From Candidatus Omnitrophota bacterium (GTDB taxonomy: Bacteria > Omnitrophota > Gorgyraeia > Zapsychrales > Zapsychraceae): 26,855 bases of DNA. Both the position numbers and the translations under genes were made by a program. A model generated the notes under the pieces. That model had not been told where the DNA came from. It ran no database searches and worked only from the letters and a program-made list of their open reading frames with translations. Below are positions 16,026 to 23,467 of the stretch, in pieces. The stretch is from NCBI GenBank assembly GCA_029567025.1, contig JAKQLT010000059.1, positions 1-26,855 of the forward strand, in the 5' to 3' direction. Each line of letters starts with the position of its first letter. Position 1 is the stretch's first letter.

Positions 16026-16772
16026 TTAAAATTTCCTGATAACACCAAGCATCGCAGTTAACTGATATTTTTTTCCCAAAAGCGGACTATCGGTTATTTC
16101 CCGTCCTAAATATTCATAGCCCAGCATTGTTGTTAAAACCCAGTCTTTATGAATCCCTAAATAAAAAGAAAGATCGCTAAAATAATTACATGTGTCATCA
16201 GGCGTATACATCGGCCGATTTCCCGTTGACTCCGAAGAGCGTATACCATAATAATAATCAGTCAAATTTTTACTTTGCCAACGCAATCCTAATTGCGGTT
16301 TTAAAATAAATATTTGACCTTTAAATTTCTTCGATAAAGCGGCTTCTATCTCCACTCCTTGATAAACAGACAATGTATCGGCCAGAACACCCAAAGAAAG
16401 AGATGTATCTGCGCTATCAGGAATATCCCAAATGATTTTTAATCCAGCGTCTAAAGACATCTTTCTATCTTTCATCCCGTCTAAAATATCCGCATCTTTA
16501 TCATCATAACCCATAAAACGAGGCGAAAGAATCGTTTCTATGGTCAAATCCTGGTATCGTAATATTTTATACCCGATGTCTTTACCTTCTATAAAAAACC
16601 TTTTATCTTGAGATTCCCAAGAAATGATTGGAATAGGCATAATAGTTGTATCAATATCCTTATACGGTTTCTTTGAAACCATTACCCCTAATCCAAAATA
16701 ATTCGACTGTTCTTCAGAAAAACAGGGCGTAATAAAAAATAACAAAAAAAGCAAAACAAAAATTTTCTTCAT
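16026..16772 (-). CDS. MipA/OmpV-family outer-membrane barrel
   Basis: A 248-residue protein with a classic signal peptide (about residues 1-19, ending PCFS). The mature part begins YFGLGVMVSKKPYK and is rich in alternating aromatic strands. The segment LSPRFMGYDD followed by DGMKDRKMSLDAG is characteristic of the MipA/OmpV family, and the final strand ends in F, as outer-membrane barrels do (GVIRKF). MipA of Escherichia coli links murein synthases and hydrolases; other members act as porins or antibiotic-related proteins, so the exact role is open. AAAGG 6 nt before ATG supports the start, which lies 2 nt after the stop of the phosphatase gene. Confidence 0.85.
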   Translation of the reverse strand: MKKIFVLLFLLFFITPCFSEEQSNYFGLGVMVSKKPYKDIDTTIMPIPIISWESQDKRFFIEGKDIGYKILRYQDLTIETILSPRFMGYDDKDADILDGMKDRKMSLDAGLKIIWDIPDSADTSLSLGVLADTLSVYQGVEIEAALSKKFKGQIFILKPQLGLRWQSKNLTDYYYGIRSSESTGNRPMYTPDDTCNYFSDLSFYLGIHKDWVLTTMLGYEYLGREITDSPLLGKKYQLTAMLGVIRKF

Positions 16773-16774
16773 CT

Positions 16775-17626
16775 TCAGCCTTTCTTGGAAATTCTTTTTT
16801 GTAGTTCAAAAAAATTCTTTTTCGTTGATAAAAGATAATAATCGTGTAATTGCCACGCCTTATTCCCCTTTTTAAAAAACTTTTCATCGACTTTATCTAA
16901 AATTTCCGCTGTCTGCCAATGACGGAAATCTAATCCGGCAGAACGTGCCACAGGCCAAGCACCGGCGAAATCCCATAAATGAGATTGATCAAAACACCCC
17001 ACGCCTCGGCCAATCGCCGGCCAGCAGATATCCACGACCGCGCAAGCCGTAATTAATAAGCGGCAATCTCTCTGCTTCCAAGAAAAAGAATTAAAAAACA
17101 AATCCGACAATAAAAATAAGGACTTAGAGGTTATCTTTTCTTGCTGTTTTTTTATTTTTATTTCTTGAGCATTCCTTGAAAAAGCATTCGCTACAAAATA
17201 ACTCTCTATGCCATTACAATAAAACAATTCTTTAAGTGACGGGAAATAAACAACGCCTAACCAAGGCTTTAAATCTTTTATAAGCCCAATAGAAATTCCA
17301 AATAATGGCATTTGATTCGCGTAAAGCCGTGTGCCATCAACAGGGTCCATGGCCCAAATATATTTTTTCTTTTCTAAAAATTTTTGATTGAGATACTTCC
17401 TACGGCAAGGGTCCTCTTCATCAATAAGGATATGTTCAGAAGATTCTAAATATTTTTTTAATTTTCGATGAGCTAATTTTGAAATGGATTTATCTGCATC
17501 GGTAATAACAGAATTATCTTTTTTAAAAGAGACCGTCTTACGATCCATCAAATTAAGCGCGATTTTCCCACCCTGAAAAACAAATTCTTTCATGGTGCCT
17601 AAAAAATCTTTTTTTGTCCAATCCAT
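16775..17626 (-). CDS. Inositol-monophosphatase/CysQ-superfamily phosphatase
   Basis: A 283-residue metal-dependent phosphatase. The metal ligands are seen in DEEDP (E70/E71 region), the signature DPVDGT (D94, D97, T99) and WDFAGAW near residue 218; the N-terminal NSVITDADKSIS is the usual substrate-pocket loop. The superfamily includes inositol monophosphatase, 3'-phosphoadenosine-5'-phosphate phosphatase (CysQ) and histidinol phosphatase, and the sequence alone does not decide the substrate. There are insertions around residues 150-185 compared with the usual IMPase. The ATG immediately follows the TAA of the small HicB-like gene, and AAAGGA inside that gene acts as ribosome-binding site. 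Confidence 0.85.
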   Translation of the reverse strand: MDWTKKDFLGTMKEFVFQGGKIALNLMDRKTVSFKKDNSVITDADKSISKLAHRKLKKYLESSEHILIDEEDPCRRKYLNQKFLEKKKYIWAMDPVDGTRLYANQMPLFGISIGLIKDLKPWLGVVYFPSLKELFYCNGIESYFVANAFSRNAQEIKIKKQQEKITSKSLFLLSDLFFNSFSWKQRDCRLLITACAVVDICWPAIGRGVGCFDQSHLWDFAGAWPVARSAGLDFRHWQTAEILDKVDEKFFKKGNKAWQLHDYYLLSTKKNFFELQKRISKKG

Positions 17627-17791
17627 TTATTTCCTTTTAGCTTTCTTAGTAACGCGTTTTAAGGCCTTTGCCATACGCGCCACAGCTTCTTGTTTTGTTT
17701 TACCTTCGGTCAAGCAATCACAACAAATAGCGGCAAATCCTTTTCTGTTTTTAATCTTAAAAATTTTTATCGAACATTTTTTTGTTTTCAT
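17627..17791 (-). CDS. Small HicB-like protein
   Basis: A 54-residue protein starting MKTKKCSIKIF and ending in a very basic tail (RVTKKAKRK). The middle reads GFAAICCDCLTEGKTKQEAV, which follows the HicB/DUF1902-type pattern of a beta strand ending in Gly-aromatic-x-Ala, then a turn, then EGxTxxEA and a helix. HicB proteins are antitoxins of HicA or stand-alone regulators. No HicA-like RNA-binding toxin is found next to it, and the C-terminal DNA-binding domain of long HicB proteins is absent. A strong AAGGAGAG site lies 5 nt before the ATG and the stop abuts the next start, so it is very probably translated. Function unknown. Confidence 0.65.
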   Translation of the reverse strand: MKTKKCSIKIFKIKNRKGFAAICCDCLTEGKTKQEAVARMAKALKRVTKKAKRK

Positions 17792-17887
17792 ACATCTCTC
17801 CTTTTTAAAAGATGACAGATAAATATATTATAAAGAACTTCTAAAAAAAAGTTGATAAAAAATAATTTTTCTTAAAAACTATTTATG

Positions 17888-17893
17888 TATAAT
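17888..17893 (+). promoter_or_regulatory. -10 box directly before yjbQ-like gene
   Basis: A perfect TATAAT is followed by 6 nt and the ATG at 17900, which would place transcription start on the A of the start codon. No good -35 is seen and there is no ribosome-binding site. Confidence 0.5.
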
Positions 17894-17899
17894 AAAGAC

Positions 17900-18301
17900 A
17901 TGCATAAAATAAAAATCTCTACTTCTTGCCGCGAAGAAATCATAGATATAACGCTCCTCATTAACAACTATCTTAAAAAAGAAAAGCTGATATCCGGCGT
18001 TCTTCTTATTTACTCGCCCCACACAACCGCAGGAATTTCCGTTAATGAAAATGCGGACCCCGACGTCAAGAGAGACATCAATTATTTCTTAAAGAAAACT
18101 GTTCCTCAAAACTTTGGATTTGCTCACAATGAAAATAACGCGGATGCGCACATCAAAGGGGCTCTGGTAGGATTTTCTCAAAATTTTATTGTGGAAGATA
18201 ACACATTGCAATTAGGAACCTGGCAAGGCATCTTTTTCATGGAATTTGACGGGCCGCGCAACCGAGAAGTTTGGTTAAAATTCACACCACACGCCCATTA
18301 A
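17900..18301 (+). CDS. YjbQ (UPF0047) family protein
   Basis: A 133-residue protein matching the whole YjbQ fold. The conserved SPHTTAGISVNENADPDV, HIKGALVG and LGTWQGIFFMEFDGPRNREV are all present, including the histidines thought to bind metal. Escherichia coli YjbQ has weak thiamine-phosphate synthase activity; the true role of the family is unsettled. An ATG five codons upstream (17885) would overlap the TATAAT box, so the start at 17900 is chosen. Convergent with speD, 6 nt apart, without a visible terminator between them. Confidence 0.92.
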   Translation: MHKIKISTSCREEIIDITLLINNYLKKEKLISGVLLIYSPHTTAGISVNENADPDVKRDINYFLKKTVPQNFGFAHNENNADAHIKGALVGFSQNFIVEDNTLQLGTWQGIFFMEFDGPRNREVWLKFTPHAH

Positions 18302-18307
18302 TTATTT

Positions 18308-18694
18308 TTATCGTCGTTTCTTCAAATTTCCCCTCTGGAAACAATAAACTTTTGTCTTCTTCGGTTTAAAAACCTTTTTCAAATATTCTAATGCGCGAAA
18401 AGGAGAGCTCTTTTGCCCACAAGTTAAAAAATCAATCGCCATATATTGTTCTTCCGGCCAGGTATGAATAGCAAGATGCGATTCAGCCAAAACAAGTACC
18501 GCTGTTATTCCGGTAACAGGAAATTTATAAATACAGCATTTAAGAGGCGTGTTATAAGCCAATTGAGCCGCCCGATAAAGAATCTCTTTTAATTTTCGAG
18601 GCGATTCTATGAATCGGGGATAATAAAAATCCGCTATAATATGTGTTGGCCCCACTATTTTTTTTAAAAATCTTTCTTTTTTCTTAATAACCAT
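18308..18694 (-). CDS. speD: S-adenosylmethionine decarboxylase proenzyme
   Basis: A 128-residue prokaryotic-type AdoMetDC. The self-cleavage site is E71-S72 in LAESHLAIHTWPE, where S72 becomes the pyruvoyl cofactor. H77 and C92 (DFLTCG) are the conserved catalytic residues. The product, decarboxylated AdoMet, is the aminopropyl donor for spermidine. No spermidine synthase gene is adjacent. AAGGA 6 nt before ATG supports the start, and it follows ridA by 39 nt in the same direction. The basic C-terminus (PKKTKVYCFQRGNLKKRR) is slightly longer than the minimal family. Confidence 0.95.
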   Translation of the reverse strand: MVIKKKERFLKKIVGPTHIIADFYYPRFIESPRKLKEILYRAAQLAYNTPLKCCIYKFPVTGITAVLVLAESHLAIHTWPEEQYMAIDFLTCGQKSSPFRALEYLKKVFKPKKTKVYCFQRGNLKKRR

Positions 18695-18733
18695 TAATCA
18701 TCCTTACTGCTTTAAAAAAACTTAATACAATCA

Positions 18734-19117
18734 TTATAGAACCGCGATCGCTTCAATCTCAACCAACGCGTCTTTCGGAAGACGAGCCACTTCAACCGTT
18801 GAACGCGCCGGGGCAAAATCTAAAGAAAAATATTTTGCATAAACTTCATTCATTTTCGAAAAATCATTCATATTTCTCAAAAAAACAGTTGTTTTAACGA
18901 CTTTTGAACACGAGGAACCAGCCTCTTCTAAAACCGCTTTTATATTTTCTAAAACCTGCTCTGTCTGCTCAACAATGCCTCCTTGAACCAGTTCATTTGT
19001 CCTTGGATTAATAGGAATTTGTCCGGATAAATAAACAAACTGACCGACGATAACAGCCTGATTATATGGTCCGACGGGAATAGGCGCCTGAGAAGATTTA
19101 ATAATTCTTTTTTCCAT
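18734..19117 (-). CDS. ridA: RidA family enamine/imine deaminase
   Basis: A 127-residue protein of canonical length. RidA hydrolyses reactive enamine/imine intermediates released by pyridoxal-phosphate enzymes such as threonine dehydratase. Family signatures are AVIVGQFVYLSGQIP, the middle VLEEAGSSCSKVVKTTVFL, and ARSTVEVARLPKDALVEIEA with the substrate-binding arginine and terminal glutamate. AAAGGA about 5 nt before ATG supports the start. It lies between the membrane protein and speD in one unit. Confidence 0.95.
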   Translation of the reverse strand: MEKRIIKSSQAPIPVGPYNQAVIVGQFVYLSGQIPINPRTNELVQGGIVEQTEQVLENIKAVLEEAGSSCSKVVKTTVFLRNMNDFSKMNEVYAKYFSLDFAPARSTVEVARLPKDALVEIEAIAVL

Positions 19118-19144
19118 ATCATCCTTTAAATAATAAAGTTTTTA

Positions 19145-19675
19145 TTATTTTTTTCTTTCATTTCTGCAAAGCTCCCAGAAATCAACCAGGCATAATAATC
19201 CTATCAATAAATATCCTGTCAAAATAAGCCATAAGCCATAAGCAATATTCACTTTTAAAACCAATTTATCTAAATTCGTCGTGGCTATCTTAAAACTAGC
19301 GAATGAAAATATCGTGATTCCGACAATTGCTATCCCTAAATTAACCCATTTATTCCTTCCTAAAAAAGACCATAAAAAGAATAAAACAACAGCAAACAAA
19401 GGAACGCCCCAGATTAAAAAACTCTTTTTATCCGCATCTTTAATGGTGGGGTTAAAAATTTTTATAACGCTGATCATAAAACGCGATTCCGAACTGTTGG
19501 CGAGGATAGGAACCTGAAAACCGCTGATAGAGCTGATTTGCGCCTGGCGTTTTCCTGTCAGCAATTTTGTAAAACCACCCGCAATAGGAGAATCAACCGT
19601 GATCCAAGGCAGAAAAAAAGAACAGAAGATAATCAAAACAATAACCATCATTGAATTTTTTATAATCTTCTTCAT
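19145..19675 (-). CDS. Four-helix membrane protein of unknown function
   Basis: A 176-residue protein not recognised as a known family. Four hydrophobic segments are visible: about 8-28 (signal-anchor-like, ending FFLPWITV), 88-105 (WGVPLFAVVLFFLWSF), 112-130 and 145-165. Between the first and second is a roughly 60-residue loop with mixed charge (GKRQAQISSISGFQ, FNPTIKDADKK) likely outside the cytoplasm. The C-terminus is short and basic. AAGGAG supports the start. It is 14 nt after the GIY-YIG gene and 27 nt before ridA, so it is co-transcribed with them. Confidence 0.75.
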   Translation of the reverse strand: MKKIIKNSMMVIVLIIFCSFFLPWITVDSPIAGGFTKLLTGKRQAQISSISGFQVPILANSSESRFMISVIKIFNPTIKDADKKSFLIWGVPLFAVVLFFLWSFLGRNKWVNLGIAIVGITIFSFASFKIATTNLDKLVLKVNIAYGLWLILTGYLLIGLLCLVDFWELCRNERKK

Positions 19676-19689
19676 CTTATGTCTCCTTT

Positions 19690-19950
19690 CTATAACGACC
19701 TTCGTGTCTTTTTCTCAATTAAATCTATTTTTTGCTGGCGGCTCCAACGTTTAATCTCACGTTCCCGTTTAAATGCCGACGATTTATCAGCCCATGGCTC
19801 GGTATATAAAATTTCTTTGACGCCAAAAACACGCGTAAACCACGCGCCTTTGCCGGTCTTATGCGCGTTAAAACGTTTTTCTAAATTATTCGTTATTCCA
19901 GTATACAAAGACCCATTAGCGCACTCTAAAATATAAACATACCAAGACAT
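19690..19950 (-). CDS. GIY-YIG nuclease-domain protein (YhbQ/UPF0213 type)
   Basis: An 86-residue single GIY-YIG domain. The motif begins YVYILECANGSLYTGITN, followed by the conserved arginine region (LEKRFNAH), and KREREIKRW carries the metal-binding glutamate. Stand-alone proteins of this type are small DNA nucleases of uncertain role. The longer frame to 20013 is rejected: residues before MSWYVY are not family-like, and TATAAT lies exactly 6 nt before this ATG, with no ribosome-binding site between. It is the first gene of the unit GIY-YIG, membrane protein, ridA, speD. Confidence 0.9.
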   Translation of the reverse strand: MSWYVYILECANGSLYTGITNNLEKRFNAHKTGKGAWFTRVFGVKEILYTEPWADKSSAFKREREIKRWSRQQKIDLIEKKTRRSL

Positions 19951-19956
19951 AAAAAA

Positions 19957-19962
19957 ATTATA
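19957..19962 (-). promoter_or_regulatory. -10 box directly before the GIY-YIG gene
   Basis: On the minus strand TATAAT is followed by six T and the ATG at 19950. Only T residues separate box and start codon, so no Shine-Dalgarno is possible. The -35 is poor. Confidence 0.55.
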
Positions 19963-20011
19963 ACATGAAACGCATTTAAAAGGACGACTTATTTTTATTG
20001 TCGTTAATAAC

Positions 20012-20048
20012 AAAAAATAGCCCAGGTTTAATAATACCCTGGGCTATT
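20012..20048 (-). terminator. Rho-independent terminator of the sigma/anti-sigma/Spy operon
   Basis: A perfect 11-bp stem AATAGCCCAGG (20016-20026) / CCTGGGCTATT (20038-20048) with an 11-nt loop, followed on the minus strand by a run of T. It lies 35 nt after the Spy-like gene. Confidence 0.93.
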
Positions 20049-20082
20049 AACATCTCCATAAAAACATTTTAATATCAGCCGA

Positions 20083-20619
20083 CTATTCTTCCATCGGCGA
20101 AACTTGCCCTGAAAACTTTTCTTTCCCCCCATGCCCTTGTTTTTCTTGACTGCGATGGCCTTCTTTAAAAAATTCACCTTTACATTCTTTCATATTTTTA
20201 TGAAATTGTACAAATTGTTCAGGCGTTAAAAGAGACTTTAATTCTAAAAGGCCGGCCAATCGATTATCTTCTTGTTGCAAAAGTAATGATTTGATTTGTT
20301 CATGAATTTGATTAACCTTATTCATATCCCATTCATTTTTTTCAAGTTCTTGTTTCATCGCGTCTTTTTGAGCCCTAATTTGCTCTTTCAACGCTTGGGC
20401 TTTTTCCATATGAGCCTTTTTTTGCGCTTTCATTTTTTCTTTTTGTTCAGCCGTAAGATTAAGGTCTTTAAACATCTTCTCAAAATGTTCTTTTTTTAAT
20501 TCCTCTTTTTTCTCTGCTTTCATTTTTCTTTTTTCTGATGGCTGAGCGAACACAACCTGCGCCGATAAAATGCTTATGACCCCCGCCATAAGAACAACTA
20601 CCATCCATTTTCTATTCAT
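20083..20619 (-). CDS. Spy/CpxP-like periplasmic LTxxQ protein
   Basis: A 178-residue protein from MNRKWMVV. It has a signal peptide (about residues 1-25, ending VVFAQ), then a highly charged, all-helical, K/E/Q/M-rich mature part. It contains two LTxxQ motifs (LNLTAEQKEK and LLTPEQFVQF), the signature of the Spy/CpxP/CnrX group of periplasmic chaperones and stress sensors. The tail is rich in H, K, G and E (residues about 150-178) and might bind metal. The longer frame to 20676 is rejected because AGGAGG is 4 nt before an ATG at 20622 and 7 nt before the one at 20619; the latter is chosen. It follows the anti-sigma gene by 16 nt. Confidence 0.88.
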   Translation of the reverse strand: MNRKWMVVVLMAGVISILSAQVVFAQPSEKRKMKAEKKEELKKEHFEKMFKDLNLTAEQKEKMKAQKKAHMEKAQALKEQIRAQKDAMKQELEKNEWDMNKVNQIHEQIKSLLLQQEDNRLAGLLELKSLLTPEQFVQFHKNMKECKGEFFKEGHRSQEKQGHGGKEKFSGQVSPMEE

Positions 20620-20635
20620 CATAAACCCTCCTTTT

Positions 20636-21145
20636 TTATAATGCTGCCAATAAAAAAACTTCCAGAGCCGCTCCATATCCCTCGCTTATTTCTGTACTCA
20701 TTTCCGCATCGTCCAATAAATAAGCTGAATATTCTATTTGCTCTTGAGAATCCTTTTGGGCCAACTCGTAGCGTTGATCCATTACAAAAATACGTGCGGC
20801 GAATAACATAATAAGAACAAAAGAAATCGCTGAAGCAAAAACTAATCTTGGTTGAGGAAATGATATCCTTTTTAGTTTCTCTAAAAATCCAATAAAAGAG
20901 GGCTGAAAAACAGGTTTTTGGGATTTCAAAATTTCAGCATTAATATTCTGCCAAATCTCCGATGGAACTTGTTCTCTGCTAAGGTCTTTAAACGGATCTA
21001 TACTCTGGCGTTTTACTAAAACCTTATATTCCTGACAAGAAGAACAATAAAAAAGATGGTTTTCAAAATCTTTTTTAAACCGTGACGGCATTACGTCATC
21101 CGCGTCATAAGTCAAAATCAAATCTCGGGCTTGTTTACAGTTCAT
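20636..21145 (-). CDS. Zinc-finger anti-sigma factor, membrane-bound
   Basis: A 169-residue protein. The N-terminal ZAS-type motif is C3 and H30-x3-C34-x2-C37 (HLFYCSSC). Then comes a linker, one membrane helix at about 101-122 (LVFASAISFVLIMLFAARIF) and a periplasmic tail of about 45 residues. This is the standard layout of an anti-sigma factor that holds its ECF sigma factor at the membrane. Its start overlaps the sigma gene by 11 bp, so the two are co-translated, and the Spy-like protein downstream could be the periplasmic sensor or a target of the system. Confidence 0.88.
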   Translation of the reverse strand: MNCKQARDLILTYDADDVMPSRFKKDFENHLFYCSSCQEYKVLVKRQSIDPFKDLSREQVPSEIWQNINAEILKSQKPVFQPSFIGFLEKLKRISFPQPRLVFASAISFVLIMLFAARIFVMDQRYELAQKDSQEQIEYSAYLLDDAEMSTEISEGYGAALEVFLLAAL

Positions 21146-21692
21146 AGGCCATCACCTCTTGTTTAACAGATAAAAGTTTTTCCCGCGCGCGCTTTAACCG
21201 CGAGCGCACCACATTAATATCCACATTTAACGCCTGAGCAATTTCTTCATAACTTAATCCTTCCATATTTCTTAAAACAATGCAGACCCTTTGCTCGGGT
21301 GTAAGAACCGCCAATAATTTCTCAATCACGTTTTCATGATATTCCTTCTCTAAGTTTTTATAAATATCATTGGCCACAGAAGCGACATGTTCGTCTTGCT
21401 GATACACAACCTTATTAGTCCATTGACCTTGCTTTTTCATATAATTGATAGAATGATTAACGGTTATTCTATAAATCCAAGTTTTTAAACTTGCCTGATA
21501 TTGAAAATCTTTTAATTTGTGGTACAACGTTAAAAAAACATCCTGTGTAATCTCTTGTGCGCCTTGTCTTTCTCGAGTCATTCTTAACGCTACATTAAAC
21601 ACATAACTGCTATACATTTTAAAAATACTCTCAAAAGATGAAATATCGCCTTGGGAGGCCTTAATAATGATATCGCGATCGATTTCATGCAT
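21135..21692 (-). CDS. ECF (RpoE-like) RNA polymerase sigma factor
   Basis: A 185-residue sigma-70-family protein with only regions 2 and 4. Region 2 runs from YSSYVFNVALRMTRERQGAQ through FLTLYHKLKDF and SLKTWIYRITVNHSINY. Region 4 has LTPEQRVCIVLRNMEGLSYE and the helix-turn-helix EIAQALNVDINVVRSRLKRA. It directs transcription of an envelope-stress regulon under control of the downstream anti-sigma factor. The start is placed at the ATG 21692 with AAGG 11 nt upstream; a GTG four codons earlier (21704) lacks a site. Its own promoter was not identified. Confidence 0.95.
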   Translation of the reverse strand: MHEIDRDIIIKASQGDISSFESIFKMYSSYVFNVALRMTRERQGAQEITQDVFLTLYHKLKDFQYQASLKTWIYRITVNHSINYMKKQGQWTNKVVYQQDEHVASVANDIYKNLEKEYHENVIEKLLAVLTPEQRVCIVLRNMEGLSYEEIAQALNVDINVVRSRLKRAREKLLSVKQEVMAYEL

Positions 21693-21791
21693 AAATAATT
21701 TCACCTTCTGTATTCACACAATTAGACAAATAAAGACAGTAAAAAGTTACTCTCCAGGATAAAAAAACGGAAAGAATAATCTAAAGATTTT

Positions 21792-23117
21792 TTATGAAAT
21801 GTCTTTTAAATTGACATTCGCGGATGAAGAAGCAATAGCCTGATCAATGGTTGCTAAACAATCAGAAAGTTTATGAAGAGCCTTCGAATCTACCATAGAA
21901 ATATTATCCACGCCTCGCGCGTCCAACATTTTTAAAACATTGCGGATCGTATAGGTATTCACATCCCGGGAGGGCTGATATCCGATGACCTCCTGGTCCT
22001 TCTTAACTTCCACTAAAAGGCCTGCCTCTGTTAATTCAAAAAGAATTTCATTAGTCAAACGAATCGGCGCTTCTAAATGATGCGAAATTTCTTCTGCATT
22101 CCATGGGCGCTGGCCCGCACAAAAATTCTTAACGCATAAATGCGTAATAGCTAAAGCTATTAAACGTTTAAACGCAAGGCTGGCCTGAAGGCAATCGGGC
22201 TCAAATTCATAGGTATCAACATTTTGTTTCGCGAAAGAAACCTCCGCGCCAAAAAGAACAATACGCCAACTCATCTGAAGCCATACCAAAAAAAGAGGAA
22301 GCGCGGCAAAACTTCCATAAATAACACCATACTTGCTAACCCCAATTTGAAAATTAACATACGCCCATTGGACAATCTGATAAATGGTTCCCGCAATAAT
22401 TCCTCCTAAAAAAGCTGAAGAAAACCTTACCTTCGTATGGGGCATGAAAATATAAATAAACGTGAACAAAATCCATGTAACGACAAATGGCAAAATGTTA
22501 AGTCCTAATAAAATAAAAGAACTCACAGGGCCTAAAAAAGCGATTTTTTCAACAATCAATTTAATCTGGCTCGCGACCAGAATCGTGACACTGCTTGACA
22601 TAATCAACAAGACCGGACAAATCAGCATCACAGAAAGATAATCACTAAATTTACGTCCAAAACTTCTTCCTTTTTTTATTCCCCAAATATCATTGAACGA
22701 TGTCTCAATATTTCCTAAAACCTTAATAATGGTCCAAAATAAAACAGCAATACCAACTCCAGCAATCAGTCCGCCCTTTGTGTTTTCTAAAAAAGAATGC
22801 GCAAAATCCACAATCTGTTTTATAACCACTTCCTGCCCGGGGATTTTATTATAAAGTTGTTCTTCAAGCATATTCTCAAAACCAAAACCTTTGGCAATGC
22901 CAAAAGCCATCGCGGCCACAGGCACCACAGATAATAAGGAATAAAATGTTAACGCGGACGCGCGCAATTGACATTTGTCTTCATCAAACCCGCGCAAAGA
23001 TAACAAAATAATACGTAACTGTTGGATCCAGAAGGATTTTGTTTTAGGAAGTTTCTTAATACGAATACGCCAGATATCTTTTTTTAAAAATTGAACGAAT
23101 TGAAAAATGATTTTCAT
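21792..23117 (-). CDS. YihY/BrkB-family membrane protein with C-terminal winged-helix-like extension
   Basis: A 441-residue protein. After about 45 cytoplasmic residues the family core begins (QLRASALTFYSLLSVVPVAA), with about six membrane helices, the motif IWGIKKGRSF, and the characteristic YGVIYGSFAALPLFLVWLQM ending before AEVSFAKQ. Proteins of this family were once called ribonuclease BN; they are now regarded as membrane proteins of unclear role. Residues about 310-441 form a soluble extension that looks like a winged-helix (AEEISHHLEAPIRLTNEILF, ELTEAGLLVEV), which some family members carry. AAGGGG 3-4 nt before ATG supports the start. It sits between two operons and is 99 nt upstream of the sigma gene. 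Confidence 0.9.
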   Translation of the reverse strand: MKIIFQFVQFLKKDIWRIRIKKLPKTKSFWIQQLRIILLSLRGFDEDKCQLRASALTFYSLLSVVPVAAMAFGIAKGFGFENMLEEQLYNKIPGQEVVIKQIVDFAHSFLENTKGGLIAGVGIAVLFWTIIKVLGNIETSFNDIWGIKKGRSFGRKFSDYLSVMLICPVLLIMSSSVTILVASQIKLIVEKIAFLGPVSSFILLGLNILPFVVTWILFTFIYIFMPHTKVRFSSAFLGGIIAGTIYQIVQWAYVNFQIGVSKYGVIYGSFAALPLFLVWLQMSWRIVLFGAEVSFAKQNVDTYEFEPDCLQASLAFKRLIALAITHLCVKNFCAGQRPWNAEEISHHLEAPIRLTNEILFELTEAGLLVEVKKDQEVIGYQPSRDVNTYTIRNVLKMLDARGVDNISMVDSKALHKLSDCLATIDQAIASSSANVNLKDIS

Positions 23118-23143
23118 AAGCCCCTTAGGAAAATAATCCTATT

Positions 23144-23180
23144 AAAAAAACAAGGGTAGCAAAAAGAATTGCCACCCTTG
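23144..23180 (-). terminator. Rho-independent terminator of the small PLDc_N gene
   Basis: A 12-bp stem with one mismatch, CAAGGGTAGCAA (23151-23162) / TTGCCACCCTTG (23169-23180), and a 6-nt loop, followed on the minus strand by seven T. It starts 15 nt after the stop codon of the 55-residue gene. Confidence 0.92.
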
Positions 23181-23195
23181 TGATTTAAAAACATT

Positions 23196-23363
23196 TTACT
23201 TCTTCTTTCCAATAACATAATAGAGAATAAGCCCAATCACAGGCAGGATCACGATTAAAGCGATCCAAAGGGCCTTTTTCCCTGTTTCTTTCATAGTTTT
23301 GATGCAATCCAGAATCGCTATAATATCCAAAACAAAAACAATAAGACCTAATAGACCTTGCAT
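23196..23363 (-). CDS. Small PLDc_N-type membrane protein
   Basis: A 55-residue protein, MQGLLGLIVFVLDIIAILDC as the first membrane helix, then a basic loop with ETGKKALW and a second helix ending LPVIGLILYYVIGKKK. This matches the phospholipase-D-nuclease N-terminal domain (PF13396), a two-helix module with a conserved Lys-x-x-W and P-x-x-G-x-x-x-Y that occurs both fused to phospholipases and alone, as here. Role unknown, probably a membrane-stability or regulatory peptide. GGGGGGAG before the ATG and a private terminator show a real monocistronic gene. Confidence 0.85.
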   Translation of the reverse strand: MQGLLGLIVFVLDIIAILDCIKTMKETGKKALWIALIVILPVIGLILYYVIGKKK

Positions 23364-23384
23364 ATGCTCCCCCCTTTCAGTTAA

Positions 23385-23409
23385 TGTTGGATGAATAAAA
23401 AATCCAACA
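23385..23409. other. 8-bp hairpin in the leader of the PLDc_N gene
   Basis: TGTTGGAT (23385-23392) and ATCCAACA (23402-23409) form a perfect stem with a 9-nt A-rich loop. On the minus strand it lies about 20 nt before the start codon region of the 55-residue gene and after the end of the receiver gene. It lacks a T tract after the stem in the minus direction, so it may be an mRNA leader structure or a weak terminator. Confidence 0.5.
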
Positions 23410-23444
23410 ATATTATCTGTGAAATCTAATGTACTTTAGCAAAG

Positions 23445-23450
23445 ATTATA
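23445..23450 (-). promoter_or_regulatory. Possible -10 box for the PLDc_N gene
   Basis: TATAAT on the minus strand would start a transcript near 23438 with a leader of about 75 nt that includes the 8-bp hairpin. No good -35 is seen. Confidence 0.35.
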
Positions 23451-23467
23451 ATTTTTAGCAATTTTTT

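Noticed and set aside
17627..17791. Full HicAB toxin-antitoxin pair
   Set aside because: No HicA-like gene is present on either side; only the HicB-like half is seen.
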